64,000 nucleotides of DNA from Escarpia spicata (lineage: Eukaryota; Annelida; Polychaeta; Sabellida; Siboglinidae): assembly GCA_963995525.1 (NCBI GenBank), contig OZ023214.1, forward strand, positions 34,235,198 to 34,299,197. The letters run 5' to 3'. Position numbers and translations under genes: made by a program. Of the stretch, positions 10,721 to 24,140 are shown in pieces. The notes beneath the pieces were generated by a model. The model saw nothing but the letters and a program-made list of their open reading frames with translations. It searched no databases and was not told where the DNA came from. How positions within the stretch are numbered: position 1 is the stretch's first letter; each line of letters opens with the position of its first letter.

Positions 10721-13700
10721 TGGAACGTAATGGGTTCGTAACACAATCATGGAAACCCCTTAACCAGTACAATAAGACAACACGTAAACTCTTCAAGAGC
10801 AACGCTTCATCAGCAGTGCAGCACGTGGAGCCGACGTGTGGAGAATGACAAAAACAGGTGACAAGAGAAGTTGTTCAAAGTTCATCAAATGGCTTATACT
10901 GAAGATAATGTTTTTATTAGTCAGTGTAATGAGAGTGGCAAAAGAAGAGCTATGCCAAATTACCAAAGCGCTTGTATGTCACCAATAGAAAATGTCGTCA
11001 AAACGAGACGACGGCGATGGATAAGGCTGCACACTTGAGACAGATGAAAAAGACTAAAGCACCAAAATAACAATAACGTGCACAATTTGGGATACACAAG
11101 AAGAGGGCTGTCAAATGCAACAAGGACCTTTGAAGCAGACTTGAGTTTCTTGTAGGATGGTACAAAACACAGCAAGAAGTCAGTAAATGAAAGCTATACT
11201 CAACATTTTGCGAAATACGTTGCACGAGTTATTTGTTGATAAAGATGCGTCTTCATATGGTTAAGTCAATCGCTAGTATAACTGTGGTGTAATGGATGCC
11301 ATACAAATTAACTTTTTCGTAAAATCTATTTTAAATTACACGACCTAAAACTTAATTGAGAAGGAACCTTTAACCCACAATCATTTCCAGAATGTTTTTC
11401 ATAATTAACAAGCGGTGGTTAAATGGCCCGCTGTTGCATATTAGTATAATATTATATTATTTGCCAAACCTCTATCCGGTTCGCCAAACAGTTTGTTTAC
11501 AGTATATCTTTCCCATTTCCAAATACTTAAATTAACTGCAACATTGGAACTTACGATATGCGGATTATTAGAATTAAAACGCATGTCCAACATTATTTAC
11601 TATTACTTTGAGTAAACAACATTATTTATATTAAAATACAATCGCGTTTGTGTAATTGAAAACAATTTAATGTAATTGGACGGTGTTTGCATGTTCCCCG
11701 TATGTACTCGCGGCTACAGTGATAGGCTTAGTCCTACCATAACGATATGTGCGATATCGTAATATTTTGACAAGAATACGCCGTCGGCAGAGTACTTGAT
11801 TTAGGACTATTCCATCATTATTACACCCGCAGCGGTTGGGTTATTTGGACTAATGCCCACTGCACTCCTGCTTTGGTGTATATTAGTTGTAACAAGGTAG
11901 ACAATCGGAGGTTATACAAGCAGGCAAGACACTATTGTTTCACTGTTTCGTATACTTGGATATTATCATCTGATTGCCAAATTCCAAGCAAACACCCTCG
12001 AAGCGTGGGTGTCTTATCAGCAAATATTGCAGTGTAAACTTCAACCATCGATCGAAATTATCGGAAATAAGTTAATCAAACGAAGTACAATCAATCGAAC
12101 CGATCTACACCAGTTCGGTATCTATATCGACGCGGTTCCTTTAAAGATTCGCGTATACACCGCGACATTCCAACAGCCTGATCAACTGAACCTACCACCG
12201 CACGTTCTCGTTGGCTAACCCCCGCCTTAAGTGGCCTCCTACCACATATTAGTGAACATTATTTGCCATTTCATAAGCCGATATTATCTTTCTGCACCGT
12301 TGACCCGAATTAGTGGTTGCATGGGCACGGAAGGTCGGTTCCTTCTGTATACGTCGTACGCGTACTGGTTGAATCTCGCGATTCGCCCGAGGCCGAGAGT
12401 ATCATGTTTCAACCGCCAGCGTAGTGCTGTGAAAGCTTATAACCGTATGTAATTGATGACTTGGTATAGTCATACATCGTGTGCAAACCCAGTGAGCCTC
12501 GCGTTTAGGACGATATCGACAGGAACATAGCACAAAGGCAAATATTTGGTGAGACATTATTTCGCCTCCGTCGTGATCGCTCAATGTGAGCTTTGTGTAG
12601 ACGAACATTTATCACTGTGAATACAGCCAGGCGCCGTTGGTTAAAGACGCCACCGCGCGAAAGGGCAGCGTACCTATAGGATTGTTTAAAACTAGGACGA
12701 CCAGTGTTTATATCAGAATTCGATGTAATTGATAAATTTGTCTGATGTGGAAAGGATTGGCCAATACTATGGCGTTTACGAGCACACGCACGCACGTACG
12801 CACGTACGCACAACACACACACACAGTTGCCAATGTCTCTGGACCAATTTATTTTGTTATGCTTTCTCGGGACACACACGCTGGTGGCAACTGCAGAAAC
12901 ATCTAATTATTATATATCGTGCTATATCTAAAAAAGTCACCGGTAAAACATCTTTCAGAACACTCAAACTTACTGAAAGGTACACGGTTGGAGAACATAT
13001 TGTAAACGAAGTGCACTAATGCACAACAGTGCTACATTAACGAAGTGTCGGGTAACCAGGCACTGTAATCGTGACAAGTGGCACAGCGGGTTTAACTCAA
13101 TGTCTCGATCGCAGAATATGTAACAAGCCAAGCGAGGAACAGCCCAAACCATACCGCATATTTGTAGGAATTGTCAGTTATGCTCGTATTGTCCTCTTAC
13201 GATTTGTAGCGAATTTACGCATGCCATGCAGTGTGCCACTTGAATTGACATGCGTTTTACTTTGCCAACCGACTCGGATGTAAGGTAATCCCGACTGGTA
13301 CAGCGACTGAGCTCGTTGTTGTGGCTTTCCCGCATCGGTACTCTCAGCCGACAACTCCGGCTCTGATACCATGACGCCGCGCCCCAGACTGCGCGCGATA
13401 CGAAGCGCTAAACGACATCGGATACTTTCACACACAAAACTAACTAGGTCTATGCAGAACTAAACGCATCGTGTTCTTATCAGTAAATCAAAGCAACTAT
13501 ACGGAGGCGTTAACGAGGTTTGTCGCGTAGAATTAATTATACGAATATTGAGAGAGATAAGTGGCTGTTTTGCCATTTGTTAAAATTGTATGTGGTTTAC
13601 AAACTACCAATTCGGATTATATCAGAGTAACACTGATCATGTGTCTCATGTCGTTGATGTGCAGCAATGTTTTTGTCAAATCGTAAAGTTTATTTTTATA

Positions 13701-16424
13701 AACATCAACAGAGAAGGTGTTCCCTATATATACAACATATCGTCAATGCATAACATTTTGTGTACGACTGAGATTTGTGACGTTCCAAGCACATGATGAA
13801 ATAATACGAAATCCCCGAAACATCAGCGATTAATCACAATTAAAATCCCATATTCGAAATATCGACACACGAATCACTAGTTGGGAACGTAGTGACGCGT
13901 ATAGTGATAGAACACACGAACCAACCACCACGCTAAGGGTCCTGATTGTTGTGAAAAGTAACAGTAACGGACAAACATAATCACATTGTACGTGCATGGT
14001 GTACAAAGTTTACGAGCATATACGCAGTCTTTGTTACTTTATTTCATTGTATTGCCTGAAGTGATACGTTTCATGAAATCGCATACCAATTGCTTCTTCG
14101 TAATATCAATTAGCCATAGGAGTTTTCAGTATAAATTTATGCTAGCAAAGTTGTAGATTATATTCTTTGAACGATTGGCGGCAAATGTATAACCCGTGTA
14201 GGTTATAAACGTTTTCATTCCCAGAAAAAGTCTCCCGTTCACAAGCACATTCGTAAAGGGCAGCTCTGTGACACTTAGATTGTTAACGTTACGTTTTTAA
14301 AACACCTGTGCTCCAACAACTACTTCTGGTGAATTGTTATTAGGTGCCAATCACTTCATTCGATGTTGACATAAACATTATGATTCATATAAACACAACA
14401 CGTGTAGTTGGTGATCCTGTCACACAGAGCAACCTGCCCTCAGGCCTGGGTGGCGACGAACGCTGCTCCGTAAAGTTAGCTTAACTCAGCCATGTCCTCG
14501 TTTCATATGGGCAGTCGTGTCCTAATTCCAGGTGGTCAGATGCGTTAGTATACATTTCTGCGTCACGACGGTTGTGTTCCTGTTAAATGTGGTTTCTGGA
14601 AGGTGCAAGCTTCCTTAACGCCGAATCTGACCATCTGGATACTTATAAAAACTGACCACTTGTGGCGGCCCTTAATCGATCTCTGTTAGGAAGTCAATTA
14701 GACTGCAACCGCGCGCTGTTGCCCAGTGGCCAACAAAACTTCGACTTCGGCCACTCCTACGACTGTCATTTTGTTGCGCTGGACACATCAAGCGAGGCCA
14801 CCTGTCAGGCAGACAATCACAAGCGATACTCTACGGTGCTAACCCGAGCATCAACAAAGGTGTCTTACGGACAGTGCCCCAGTGACGCCGCAAGAGTCAA
14901 GGACTTCGTAAACATAGTTGACGGTGATGATCACTATCGTACACACAATGATACAAATTAGCCCCGTCACTGCCGTTGGCGACACAACGGTAATGGACGT
15001 TAAATTGGACACATCTGACGCAAATTTCTTATTAAGTGTTCAAGTGATTGTAATTGTTGTACAATGGCGCTGACCTCGAAAGTTAAAGTATAGGGTTAAT
15101 AAATAACGATATGTGGCACTCGTTCGGAAAATAGGTCAGGATGTGTTGCCTCGCAGTTATTGGTTTGTGTGATGTCAACTCGGATTCGGATACTCAGACC
15201 CGTCGTTAATGCGTATAAGTTGTTTTTGAGTGTGTGTGCGTTCCTTGCAGTTGAATGTTATTGCACATATGTAATCAATGATCACCTCCTTTTAAGTCAT
15301 TTCCGTCGTATAGACATCAAGAACAACCGCCGGTGTCTTCAGTGGCATATATTTGAACCAGGTGTTAAACAAGTCATCAAGGGTGTAGCTATAGCTACAC
15401 CTCCTCAAGTAACTCCAAGACTTCCACGGTCACGAGCAGAACGATATATCAACTGAAGCACGACACCAGATGCTGACAGACGATTAACCCGAAACATCTT
15501 AAAGTCTAGGTGGCATATTGTTTCCAAACATGGACCTTCACATTAGAAACGGCAGAGGATATTCGCTGACCACGCGCAACGCGGGGTTGGTAGGACGAGC
15601 GCACCAGACACGTTTCGCAATGGTCAAAGAATGTTGCACTGGATATCATTTAATTGATGACTAATTATTATGTTTGAAAGGTTACATTAACTCGAGTAGG
15701 TACACATGTTTCTGTTGTTCAAGGGAAGACAGTCCGACTGGCACGTCGCGTGCTGACGAGGGTGGTGGTGACAGTTGCTATATCGGTTCACCGGCATCGA
15801 CAAATCACGTTCTCGTTGGTGTGTGTGTGTGTGTGCGACCAGCATATCTTGGCGAGCCAACACGCACACGCCCTCGGGCGCTGGAGTCCATCAGCTCGAT
15901 GTTTACGACAAGTACCTGCATATTTCGTATGCTCCGTGTCACACTCGGACATTTCTGCGAATCCAGTGTGTTACCCGCCATTCTTGAAAGCACACGTTCA
16001 GCTTTTTTGTGTGAAAATCCTTTATACCACGAGGGGAAGGACATTAGTCGCATCTACAACGAAATTGTTGCTCCTCGGTGTGTTAATTTAGTACGGCATT
16101 TAGCTGATGCCAAAGTTTTGTTTCGGAATAAGTACGGCCCAAGTGTTCAGACAGCAATCAACAATGAAATGAGAATATAATTATTTTTAAGCCATCAGAC
16201 TCTCCCAACGGGCGCTGATGAGGTAACTGAAATGACTGACTACATGCTGGGATCACTATATCGTTTAACAGAATGGTGGTGTGACTCGATTAGCACCAGG
16301 TTAATATGTAGGACATTTATCAATTTGCCTTAATTCGATATATTTAAACAGATCACAGTTGCATTTGTTCTACAACCAATAAGCTGTCGCGTACTCTCAC
16401 GATGGACTATTACAAAAGTAAAAG
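10721..16424. other. Intergenic, no gene recognised
   Basis: Nearly 6 kb of unique-looking sequence. The open frames found here (for example 14662-14961 and 15674-16180) lack start context, splice partners or family resemblance. A 14-bp inverted repeat (CCAGGTGGTCAGAT near 14530, its complement near 14627) is the only structure seen. Confidence 0.35.
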
Positions 16425-16725
16425 TAACTTCTTATATAGTGCGATATCCAGTCCTTGACTGCTCAAAGTGCTTTACACTTTACTCCCTGGCAGACTTGTT
16501 CAATTAAATACCATCACAACTTTTCTGGGAAGTATTCGGCCATGCTGTGATTACTGCCCGAAGACTATTTGTACTCATGTACTCATTCATAAAGCTGAAT
16601 GATCAGAAGCAACGCAGAGTGAGCAAACTTTCCCTAGGATCGAAACGGCAGCAGGAGGATTGCAATCCGGCTTCTCTGATGTAGAGTCCAATGCACTAAA
16701 CAGTGCGCCACCGCGCTTCACAACG
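16425..16725 (-). mobile_element. tRNA-derived SINE, copy D
   Basis: The reverse complement aligns with the copies at 20209 and 50385. The shared blocks, in the same order, are the tRNA-like head (GCGGTGGCGCACTG, then GGATTGCAATCC), the TCATTCAGCT-ATGAATGAGTAC block, the GATGGTATTTAATTGAACA block with GTCTGCCAGGGAGTAAA, and the tail GGACTGGATATCGCACTATA. It is the most diverged full-length copy. Confidence 0.65.
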
Positions 16726-19700
16726 ACACCTGTTCACCCGATATACGATATTGGACAATCTAGCGACTCTTACATAACGGGAGATGAAAGAAGCATCTCA
16801 ATATAACCTGTCAAAGACTATATTTAAGGTCGCACCGGATTCAAGGTAAGCCATACAATTACCCCATCACGCAGACACTGTACTATTGTGTCACCGCGTG
16901 TAAGCACGCTGTGTCGGGATGTTACGCTGAAACCGTTAGGAATAAAAACAAATGTCATCACTGTTGACGCGGGATATATGTCCCTGGTCTTGACAGTCAC
17001 ACAGTTAGATAAAAGCACGAGAACATACGTTTAATTTACAGACCGACAATATAATTCCAGTCGTGTCAAATGTGCGAATGTTTAGCAAGTAGGTATCCGG
17101 ATGGTCCACAACAATGGAGCCTTTATTTGAACACGATGAATGAGCGTCTAGCAGGAAGAAGTTGAGAGTTTGCTCGTTCAATAAAGTGTGTCGATCGAGC
17201 GACATGCCTGCTCCCTGTGACGCTTGGAACTTGACTGTTTAACCCTCGACATAAATGTGTCACCAAACACGGAATCATGAGCACAAGAACTCTAAATGTG
17301 TGTATTCTTCGTGATTACACTGACCTAAGTAATAACAATTATTTAGATTCAATGTTAACGCCTTGCATGGTAGCTATATATTAACCAATGAAGTAATATA
17401 TCAGTTAACAGATTATGTAAGAAGAACTTGTCTTCGACGTCTGTCACGTTATCTGTTTAACTACTAGGGCGTACAATGCATAACTGGCAGAGTATTTTTT
17501 ATTTGTTACATCGTGTTAGCATAAAACTGGCAAACTTTCAACACCACAGTTACACACAGAGGGTCTATCTTTACTCATGGAACATAAAAATGGGAATCCT
17601 AATCGAAATGGGATCCGTTTTTTATTAACGTATATTCTTTCTGGTGGCTTCAGTGTCAAAAATCGTCTCATCGACAAATTCGTCCGTTGTCATCAAGCCA
17701 GACACCAAAAGCGGTTAACACGTCGTAAGAATTTAATGAACATTAGACAAATCTTGTTTACTAATCAGGTAGTCGGTTAAGTCTTGACGTCAGATCGACC
17801 TCTCGGTTCTACCGACTGAGATGTGTTGTATTGCCTCGATGCTTGCTACCAGATCAGATCGTCTTGCTTGCCGCGGGTCGTTCAGTTTATCAATGCTCCG
17901 CCGACGGCCATTGAGATCTGAAGATTTTGGGCCGAGAGACACTACCCCGATAAGGCATCGGGCCTGTGGTCCGGCTAAGTCGCCAGTGGTGACAAAAAGG
18001 CGTAGACCCAGCGGTGACAATTATGTCGTTTGTGAGAGTCCGCGGGTTGACAGCACTGATAAAGAAGTCAATGAGACCTTCGTCGAAGTCACTGGTTCCG
18101 ATGTGCAACATACATTCCTTTAAATACGACCTGAGTGCGTGTACCTGTGTCACAAAGGATCTTCTAATCAGTAACGATGTGTTATGTTTACGTCAGTTGA
18201 GGTGTACGCGAGATACGTTGTGTTTCAATATGTTATACTCGCAGATGGTCCTCCTCAACGGAATTTGCTTAGTCAGAATATCTCCCGCTGCCTATCAATG
18301 GACCGCCCGATGCAATTACATACAATACGCCGAACGCTGATCAAGAATGACAACCTAACACACTGACGCTTTGTGTTACTTTGAGTTACAAAGTACAGCG
18401 CGGTAAACATAGAGGCCCTCTTGATGTGTTCCAGAAATGCGAGGAGATTAAGGTAAACACCGTACCGATGTGGCCTAATTTGTGTAAATACCGCTCTTGT
18501 ACTCGTTCTTTCGAACCAATTATCTGCCTAACGTTAACGAGCATGTGTATAATTAGCAATCTCCTTTTTATGGCAGTCATGAGCTCCACATATGTCGTAG
18601 GTTGGAACTTAAATATGACAAACAGACTTGTTTAGAGACAACTCTGTATTGTTGTCCTTAAACAAGCTCCTGAGTGAGACAGCCTTCAAACCCACCATGA
18701 AGGCGTACTTTGAATGTGAATTTGATAGTTTGAACTCCAACCTGAACCGTAGCTCCTGTCATTACATGACCATGATGTTAATGCTAAGGAACAACGTGAC
18801 GTCACAGCTTCACCTCGTAAGCTCTTACGTAAAACACGATAGGCGCACACAGATACAACCGGATTAAACACAAAGACCATTCAACTACACACATGGCTGT
18901 AATCGCCCTCGTCACTGACTACTCGCGCGGCATACAACTCTTTCACTTAAGCCGAATGTTCAGACCAAATAAAGTATCCATAATCTCCCAATTGTTGCGC
19001 AAATTGCACTAATTTGTTACAACCGTTTGGCACGGGCGAATTGACTCCCAATTGGTGGGCGATAAAGTAACCGATCAGTAGGACGCGCGGGTTATACCAC
19101 AACGCATTAGTGGATTGGGAAAGTAAGAATCGTTATTCACTCACCTTTGCATGATATTGTGCGTCCAACGATGTGATAATTATGATTTAAGCGTTCAGCG
19201 CGGCTGTTCGTACAAGCCGCGGTAGAAGCCGTGCGATCCCTGCACGGTGACTCAAACTAATGCCGAGAGCGAGTGTCGGCCTCAAGGAGCATACACAGGC
19301 GGGCGTTCACGCATGACATATGACGTACTGTCCTCAATCGGCGCCCGCCCGCTCGCTTGCCCTACCACTCTCGACGGACGAGGCCAACAAGCAAAGCGGG
19401 TATTGATCAGATGTGCGCGGTCAGACGCACACAGTCGATCTTTGTTGCGCCGGCCGCCATGCGAGTGACATCTCTAGGGCCGACCACAGCTGTTGCAGAC
19501 GCGGTCAACGGACTCTGTTTGAAGAAACAACGGATTACAAAAAACTTTCTCGTCGCCGCTTATATCATGGCTATAGACACACTAATGGAATGGCGTACCG
19601 TCAACTGACCAGTATAGTTTTATCCAGCGCAACACGCCAGTGTGTATCATACATCATAGTAGCATTCATTAAAGGCCTGCGCGTCCTTACTGCACGTTAC

Positions 19701-20205
19701 AAGTCTCTGTCAGATGCGTACTTTATTAATTTTATTACCTACGGTTCGTTGACGTTGTGTCGTTTACTTTCGCACGAGCGGGTATTGCTTTACACGTCCG
19801 CACAGGGAAGACACTCCGACGAAGATGCGTCCATCGGTCCGACACCTGTACGTGTGTGTAGCGCGTGCGTCGTGTGAAAGAAGACGCGATGGTTCGCAGG
19901 GCGCAGTAAACACATCTCGTCTTCCCGGATGTGGGTCCCTCGGACTTATGACAGACGAGCGTTGCGCTTGCGTTATGTGCCCTTCGTACTGTGTATGTGC
20001 TGTCTAGTATCTAGCTATTTACAAACAACACTCACAACGGCGGTAATGCAGCCGAGGTGCATAAGTGTACGAGTCACGTATCTACATCTTAAGAAGCAAC
20101 GAGTTAGCAATAGACGATATTTACAAGAACATAAAACTACCTCACTGATTATAAGTTCAAATGTAGTAGGTTTCCTAACAGTGCGTAACATTTAAACGTT
20201 AATTG
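16726..20205. other. Intergenic, including CpG-rich stretch
   Basis: No gene recognised. From about 19195 to 19510 the sequence becomes GC- and CpG-rich (CGCCCGCCCGCTCGC, GCGCCGGCCGCC). Such a stretch could be a promoter region, for instance of the ankyrin gene whose first exon is missing, but nothing ties it to a transcript. Confidence 0.25.
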
Positions 20206-20208
20206 TGT

Positions 20209-20535
20209 GGAACGCAGTGGCGCAGTGCGGCAATGGATTGGACTCTCGACCGAGAGACCCCGGGTTCGAATCGTGTGGTGCGGTGTCGAATCTTGGACAA
20301 GTTCGTTCACTCTACGTTGCTCCAGTTCATTCAGCTGTATGAATGAGTACCTGGCTATAGGCAATGGTGGATATATGTGAACGAACAGTATTCGCGCATT
20401 AATTGCAGCGTGGCTGGATGCTTCTCAGAGAAGTCGAGATGGTGTTCGATTGGACAGGTCTGCCAGGGAGTAAAATGTAAAGCGCTTTTTGTAGGACTGG
20501 ATACTGCGCTATATAAGAACTCATCTTTGCCTTTT
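20209..20535 (+). mobile_element. tRNA-derived SINE, copy A
   Basis: The head carries an RNA polymerase III A box (TGGCGCAGTGCGG, 20218) and B box (GGGTTCGAATCG, 20262). A body of about 200 bp follows, then a tail ending ACTGGATACTGCGCTATATA. It matches the copy at 50385 along its whole length. SINEs of this kind are transcribed by polymerase III and moved by a partner LINE. The tail does not match the CR1-like LINEs here, so the partner is another family. Confidence 0.8.
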
Positions 20536-21489
20536 GTTGTAATATTTACACGGCACCGCTGACACGAAAAAGACTACGTTGTCATTTGGTGTGTTTCATA
20601 AAGTAAATGCACTGTTTACCTCCATTCATGGCGCGTTATCTTATCGAGACATCCACCACATAACTGCATGTTTTTCATCGATTCACACACATACCAGTCA
20701 TTCACAACGTTGAACGAATGTGTAACAAGACTAAGCATTGTGAGAGAAGAGCGTCGCGTCATTACACGACCTGATTACACATGTGTGTTAATGACCCAAT
20801 GGGATTCATTCCGTGTGAAAACCTTACGTTTATGTCAAGGGCTACATATCATATCAGTACCAGCTACAAATTCATACGCGTTTGCTACTGCGATCTATAC
20901 ACACTTGCAGGGTCTCACAACAGACACGAGTAAGTGCATAACAAGTGGTTTACACCGTTACGACAGCTATTTTCGCACTTTATTCTCATGTTGTATACAT
21001 TGTTCTCCCAGTCTGATAGGAATGACGATATCATTTATATCGATGCACTCTCCGACAGCAAAACTGCGCACATTGTTCATTATCAGCAATGGATAGTGCA
21101 CAGCTGCGTTTGTTTATAGATAGTTCAAAAGCTCCTATTTATAGACTCGACTCGCATAAAGAGTCAACCGTACAGAAAGTACAGTTGTACAGTAGAAAGA
21201 AGCACTATAGATGCGGGTGAAGTGATCGACTTGCCACGCAGAAAGAGAACAGACGGAAACAAGATACTAATTGTTCAGTCTCTCTGATTTGATTCATGCC
21301 TCGAGCTGTGACAAGTTAACGCAACACAACAGCGGTGATGTAAACAAAAACACGAGAACCACATGTGAAGAAGTGGCATGCTGGTGAACACAACGACAGG
21401 AACCACGGCACCGCCATTCGTGCAGTTGTGACGTTGAGGGTAAAGATGGTGATGATAAAGGTGAGTATGAGGATAAGATGGAAGATCGA

Positions 21490-21529
21490 AGACGTCACCG
21501 ACGACGATGACAACGACGGGGACGACATG

Positions 21530-21562
<33 letters not shown>

Positions 21563-21660
21563 ACTAAACAACATTGGCAACGCATTGTAGACACGGGTGT
21601 CGACGATGACGATGATTTATATGACGACGATGATGACGATCTAATAACAACACAACAGCA
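21490..21660. repeat. (GAC/GAT)n trinucleotide region
   Basis: GACGAC repeats, purest at 21529-21561, with GAT-rich satellites either side. The plus-strand frame encodes poly-Asp, but has no ATG near its start, no splice sites and no family match, so I treat it as a simple repeat. Confidence 0.8.
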
Positions 21661-23864
21661 ATATCAACGACCACAACAACCAAAACAACAGCGATAAAAA
21701 CAACCACATTTATCATCACGACACAACCCATACCATTACCTATGCATACAATCAGCCAAATACATCACACAAGAATTCACGTCGCGTGCAAGTAACAAGA
21801 CGGCACCCGCACAAACGTACAACCCGCCCCTGAACTCTGCTAACCACGGCGACGTCGACGCGTGCAGGAGCGTTGGGAGGCGTCGACGGGTGACACTTGT
21901 TTTCGATGGGCGGGCGTAGAGGCAGCCGTTATGTGACACACGACACAACGCCGTCTTTGTGACAACACGCTACTCCTGTGTGCAAGATGATTGCTAGCTC
22001 GATGAGGCAGTCATGAAATGGCAGTTATCGCATCGACGAATGATAGACTACGACAAGACGGGTTTAATTACACGACAATAGAGTGTGTGCGAAACGCTTA
22101 GCCGCATGGAGCATCTCTTAGATACTTGACGAAAAACGTAATGGGCAAATGAGCCGTAAAATCGCCGGCTATCTCAGGTTACTAACTGCGAAAGAAAGGG
22201 GATAAATGCATTACATGAACGACATAGAAGAAGACAACCGCGGTTACGTTAAATAAGCGCTATCACTCTCGACGCGTCGCTTGAAGAGGTGGACGGAAAC
22301 GATACTTTTAAATATTTTAATGGGGTTTAATGAAAAGAATACGTACGTATATACATGTCTGTACGTTCCTTCATACATATTTTCCTGTTTATTTAAGTAC
22401 GTACGCAGACCATGCCTACGTAGTATTAATACAAATTATTAATGTTTACTTTGTAAACATATACTGGTATTTGTGCATTTGTTTTTATATTATAACTTTC
22501 TCTACAGACTCTCTACATATACAAGTAAATCGTGTGAGACGTAAATAAAGTGGAACTGTGGGAAGTAATTGAGACATGTCGAATTGTGGTGTTGAATAAA
22601 GTGAAATTTAAATAACCACCCTACTCTGTAGCAAACAAACACGTGTCTGATATGTCTAATGATGTATGCCAACAATGTGTATGTCGTTAAATGTGGATTT
22701 TCACCAAAATTGACCTCACGTGTCCACTTTGACACTAGACACGAAAAGCGGACCACTCGAAGCTGTGCAAATACAGACAAGTATTGGTTGTGTGTGGCGG
22801 CCCATGAGGAAATTACGTGCTCGATTCGCTGCAAGCAAAGGGAAACGACTGAAATTTGTTGATGGTCGTACATAGCAACTGGAATAAACCCTGCACACTA
22901 AGTTTCGAGTAAATAAACTGCGAGAGTTGTATCAGTGCATTACTGAAATAAGTAAATGTGAAAACTATAGTCTAGTCGTAGAGGATAAATTGTTTTTGAA
23001 CACGATATTCACAAGTTTGTACCTGAAGTCCCTGGTTACGCTGACCTCGACTCGATTGTTTGGTAGTATTCGCTAAATCATATTGGAATAACATTGACAC
23101 ATATTTGCATTTAAAAGATTGAGCAAGATTGCTATCTAGATAAAAAGCATATATGTAGACACGGATTTCTTTGGCTCGATGAGGGTCTAAGACTTAAAGT
23201 ATATAACTTTTTTAACGGATTTGCTTCTAAAGACGGTGGACCAACATTATGGAGGGAGCGGCAACTGATCAGGGGCAGTGGGCGGGGAGAAAGGGGGCGA
23301 CAACAGAAAGAGCAGTGCAACAACACGGCACCTAAACCCTACCCTTGTACAAGGGAACCAAGTGGAAGAACATCTTATTTCTACACATTCGCGCGCTGTC
23401 GCATTCATATAAATCAATAGATATTGTGTTCCACTAATGGATAGATCCGCTTCATCGCGATTTGCTTACGTCACAATTAACATCATGCGTGACCCTTCGT
23501 CAAACCTTGCCTAGCCAACAATGTTGATAATGGTTACATGTGTGAATTGCATTACTATTGCTGCGTCGCACCTCATAAATCACACATTTCCGTATACAAT
23601 TGTGACTTTACAATCTTTGTCTTGTGTTTTTGTCATAAAGAAGAACTATTGTGGCCAGAATTTCAACAGAATATACGACAGAATGCCCGAAAGCACCACG
23701 TATTCGGCATCCATTTTTATGACTTGGCGGACCTATCGTTAGGCTACTGATCACGTGTTGGATCGGTCAATATACAGTCCTCTGTTGAAATGAATAATTC
23801 ACACTGTCGTTTTACAAACGCAACTTTGTTGCCCTCAATTCTGCTATCTTTCTCCAGTGAGAAA

Positions 23865-24005
23865 CATGTTTGTGTCAGTACTTTCATAAACATTCATTTT
23901 TTTCTAAATGTCTATTTGATCTTCTCTTATTTGCCTTGCCTCTGGGGTTGTCAAACAACATTCCTTTAGTTGTTTTTCATAACTAAGATTTATTTGGTGG
24001 CTTCT
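23865..24005 (-). mobile_element. Diverged CR1-like LINE 3' relic
   Basis: The order of words CTATTTGATCTTCTCTTAT, GTTGTCAAACAACATTCC and AACTAAGAT matches the 3' part of the CR1-like copies at 36640 and 48800 in the same orientation, with much divergence. Confidence 0.35.
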
Positions 24006-24077
24006 CTGAGAGTTACTGCTATACATATCCTATTAGGAATCACCTACCCCTTTATGAAAACACACATACGATTGTAT

Positions 24078-24140
24078 GTATATGTATGTATATATATATA
24101 TACACGTTGTATATATATATCTATATATATATATATATAT
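24078..24140. repeat. TA-rich simple repeat
   Basis: Interrupted (TA)n with GTATATGTAT at its left edge. Confidence 0.7.

Noticed and set aside
14662..14961. 99-codon frame with balanced codons
   Set aside because: Starts at GTG without an acceptor in front and resembles no protein I know; too weak to annotate.
15674..16180. 168-codon frame
   Set aside because: Overlapping frames on both strands have similar length and none shows a motif or splice partner.
21365..21697. Poly-Asp protein
   Set aside because: The frame starts at GTG, has no splice or family evidence and follows a (GAC)n repeat.
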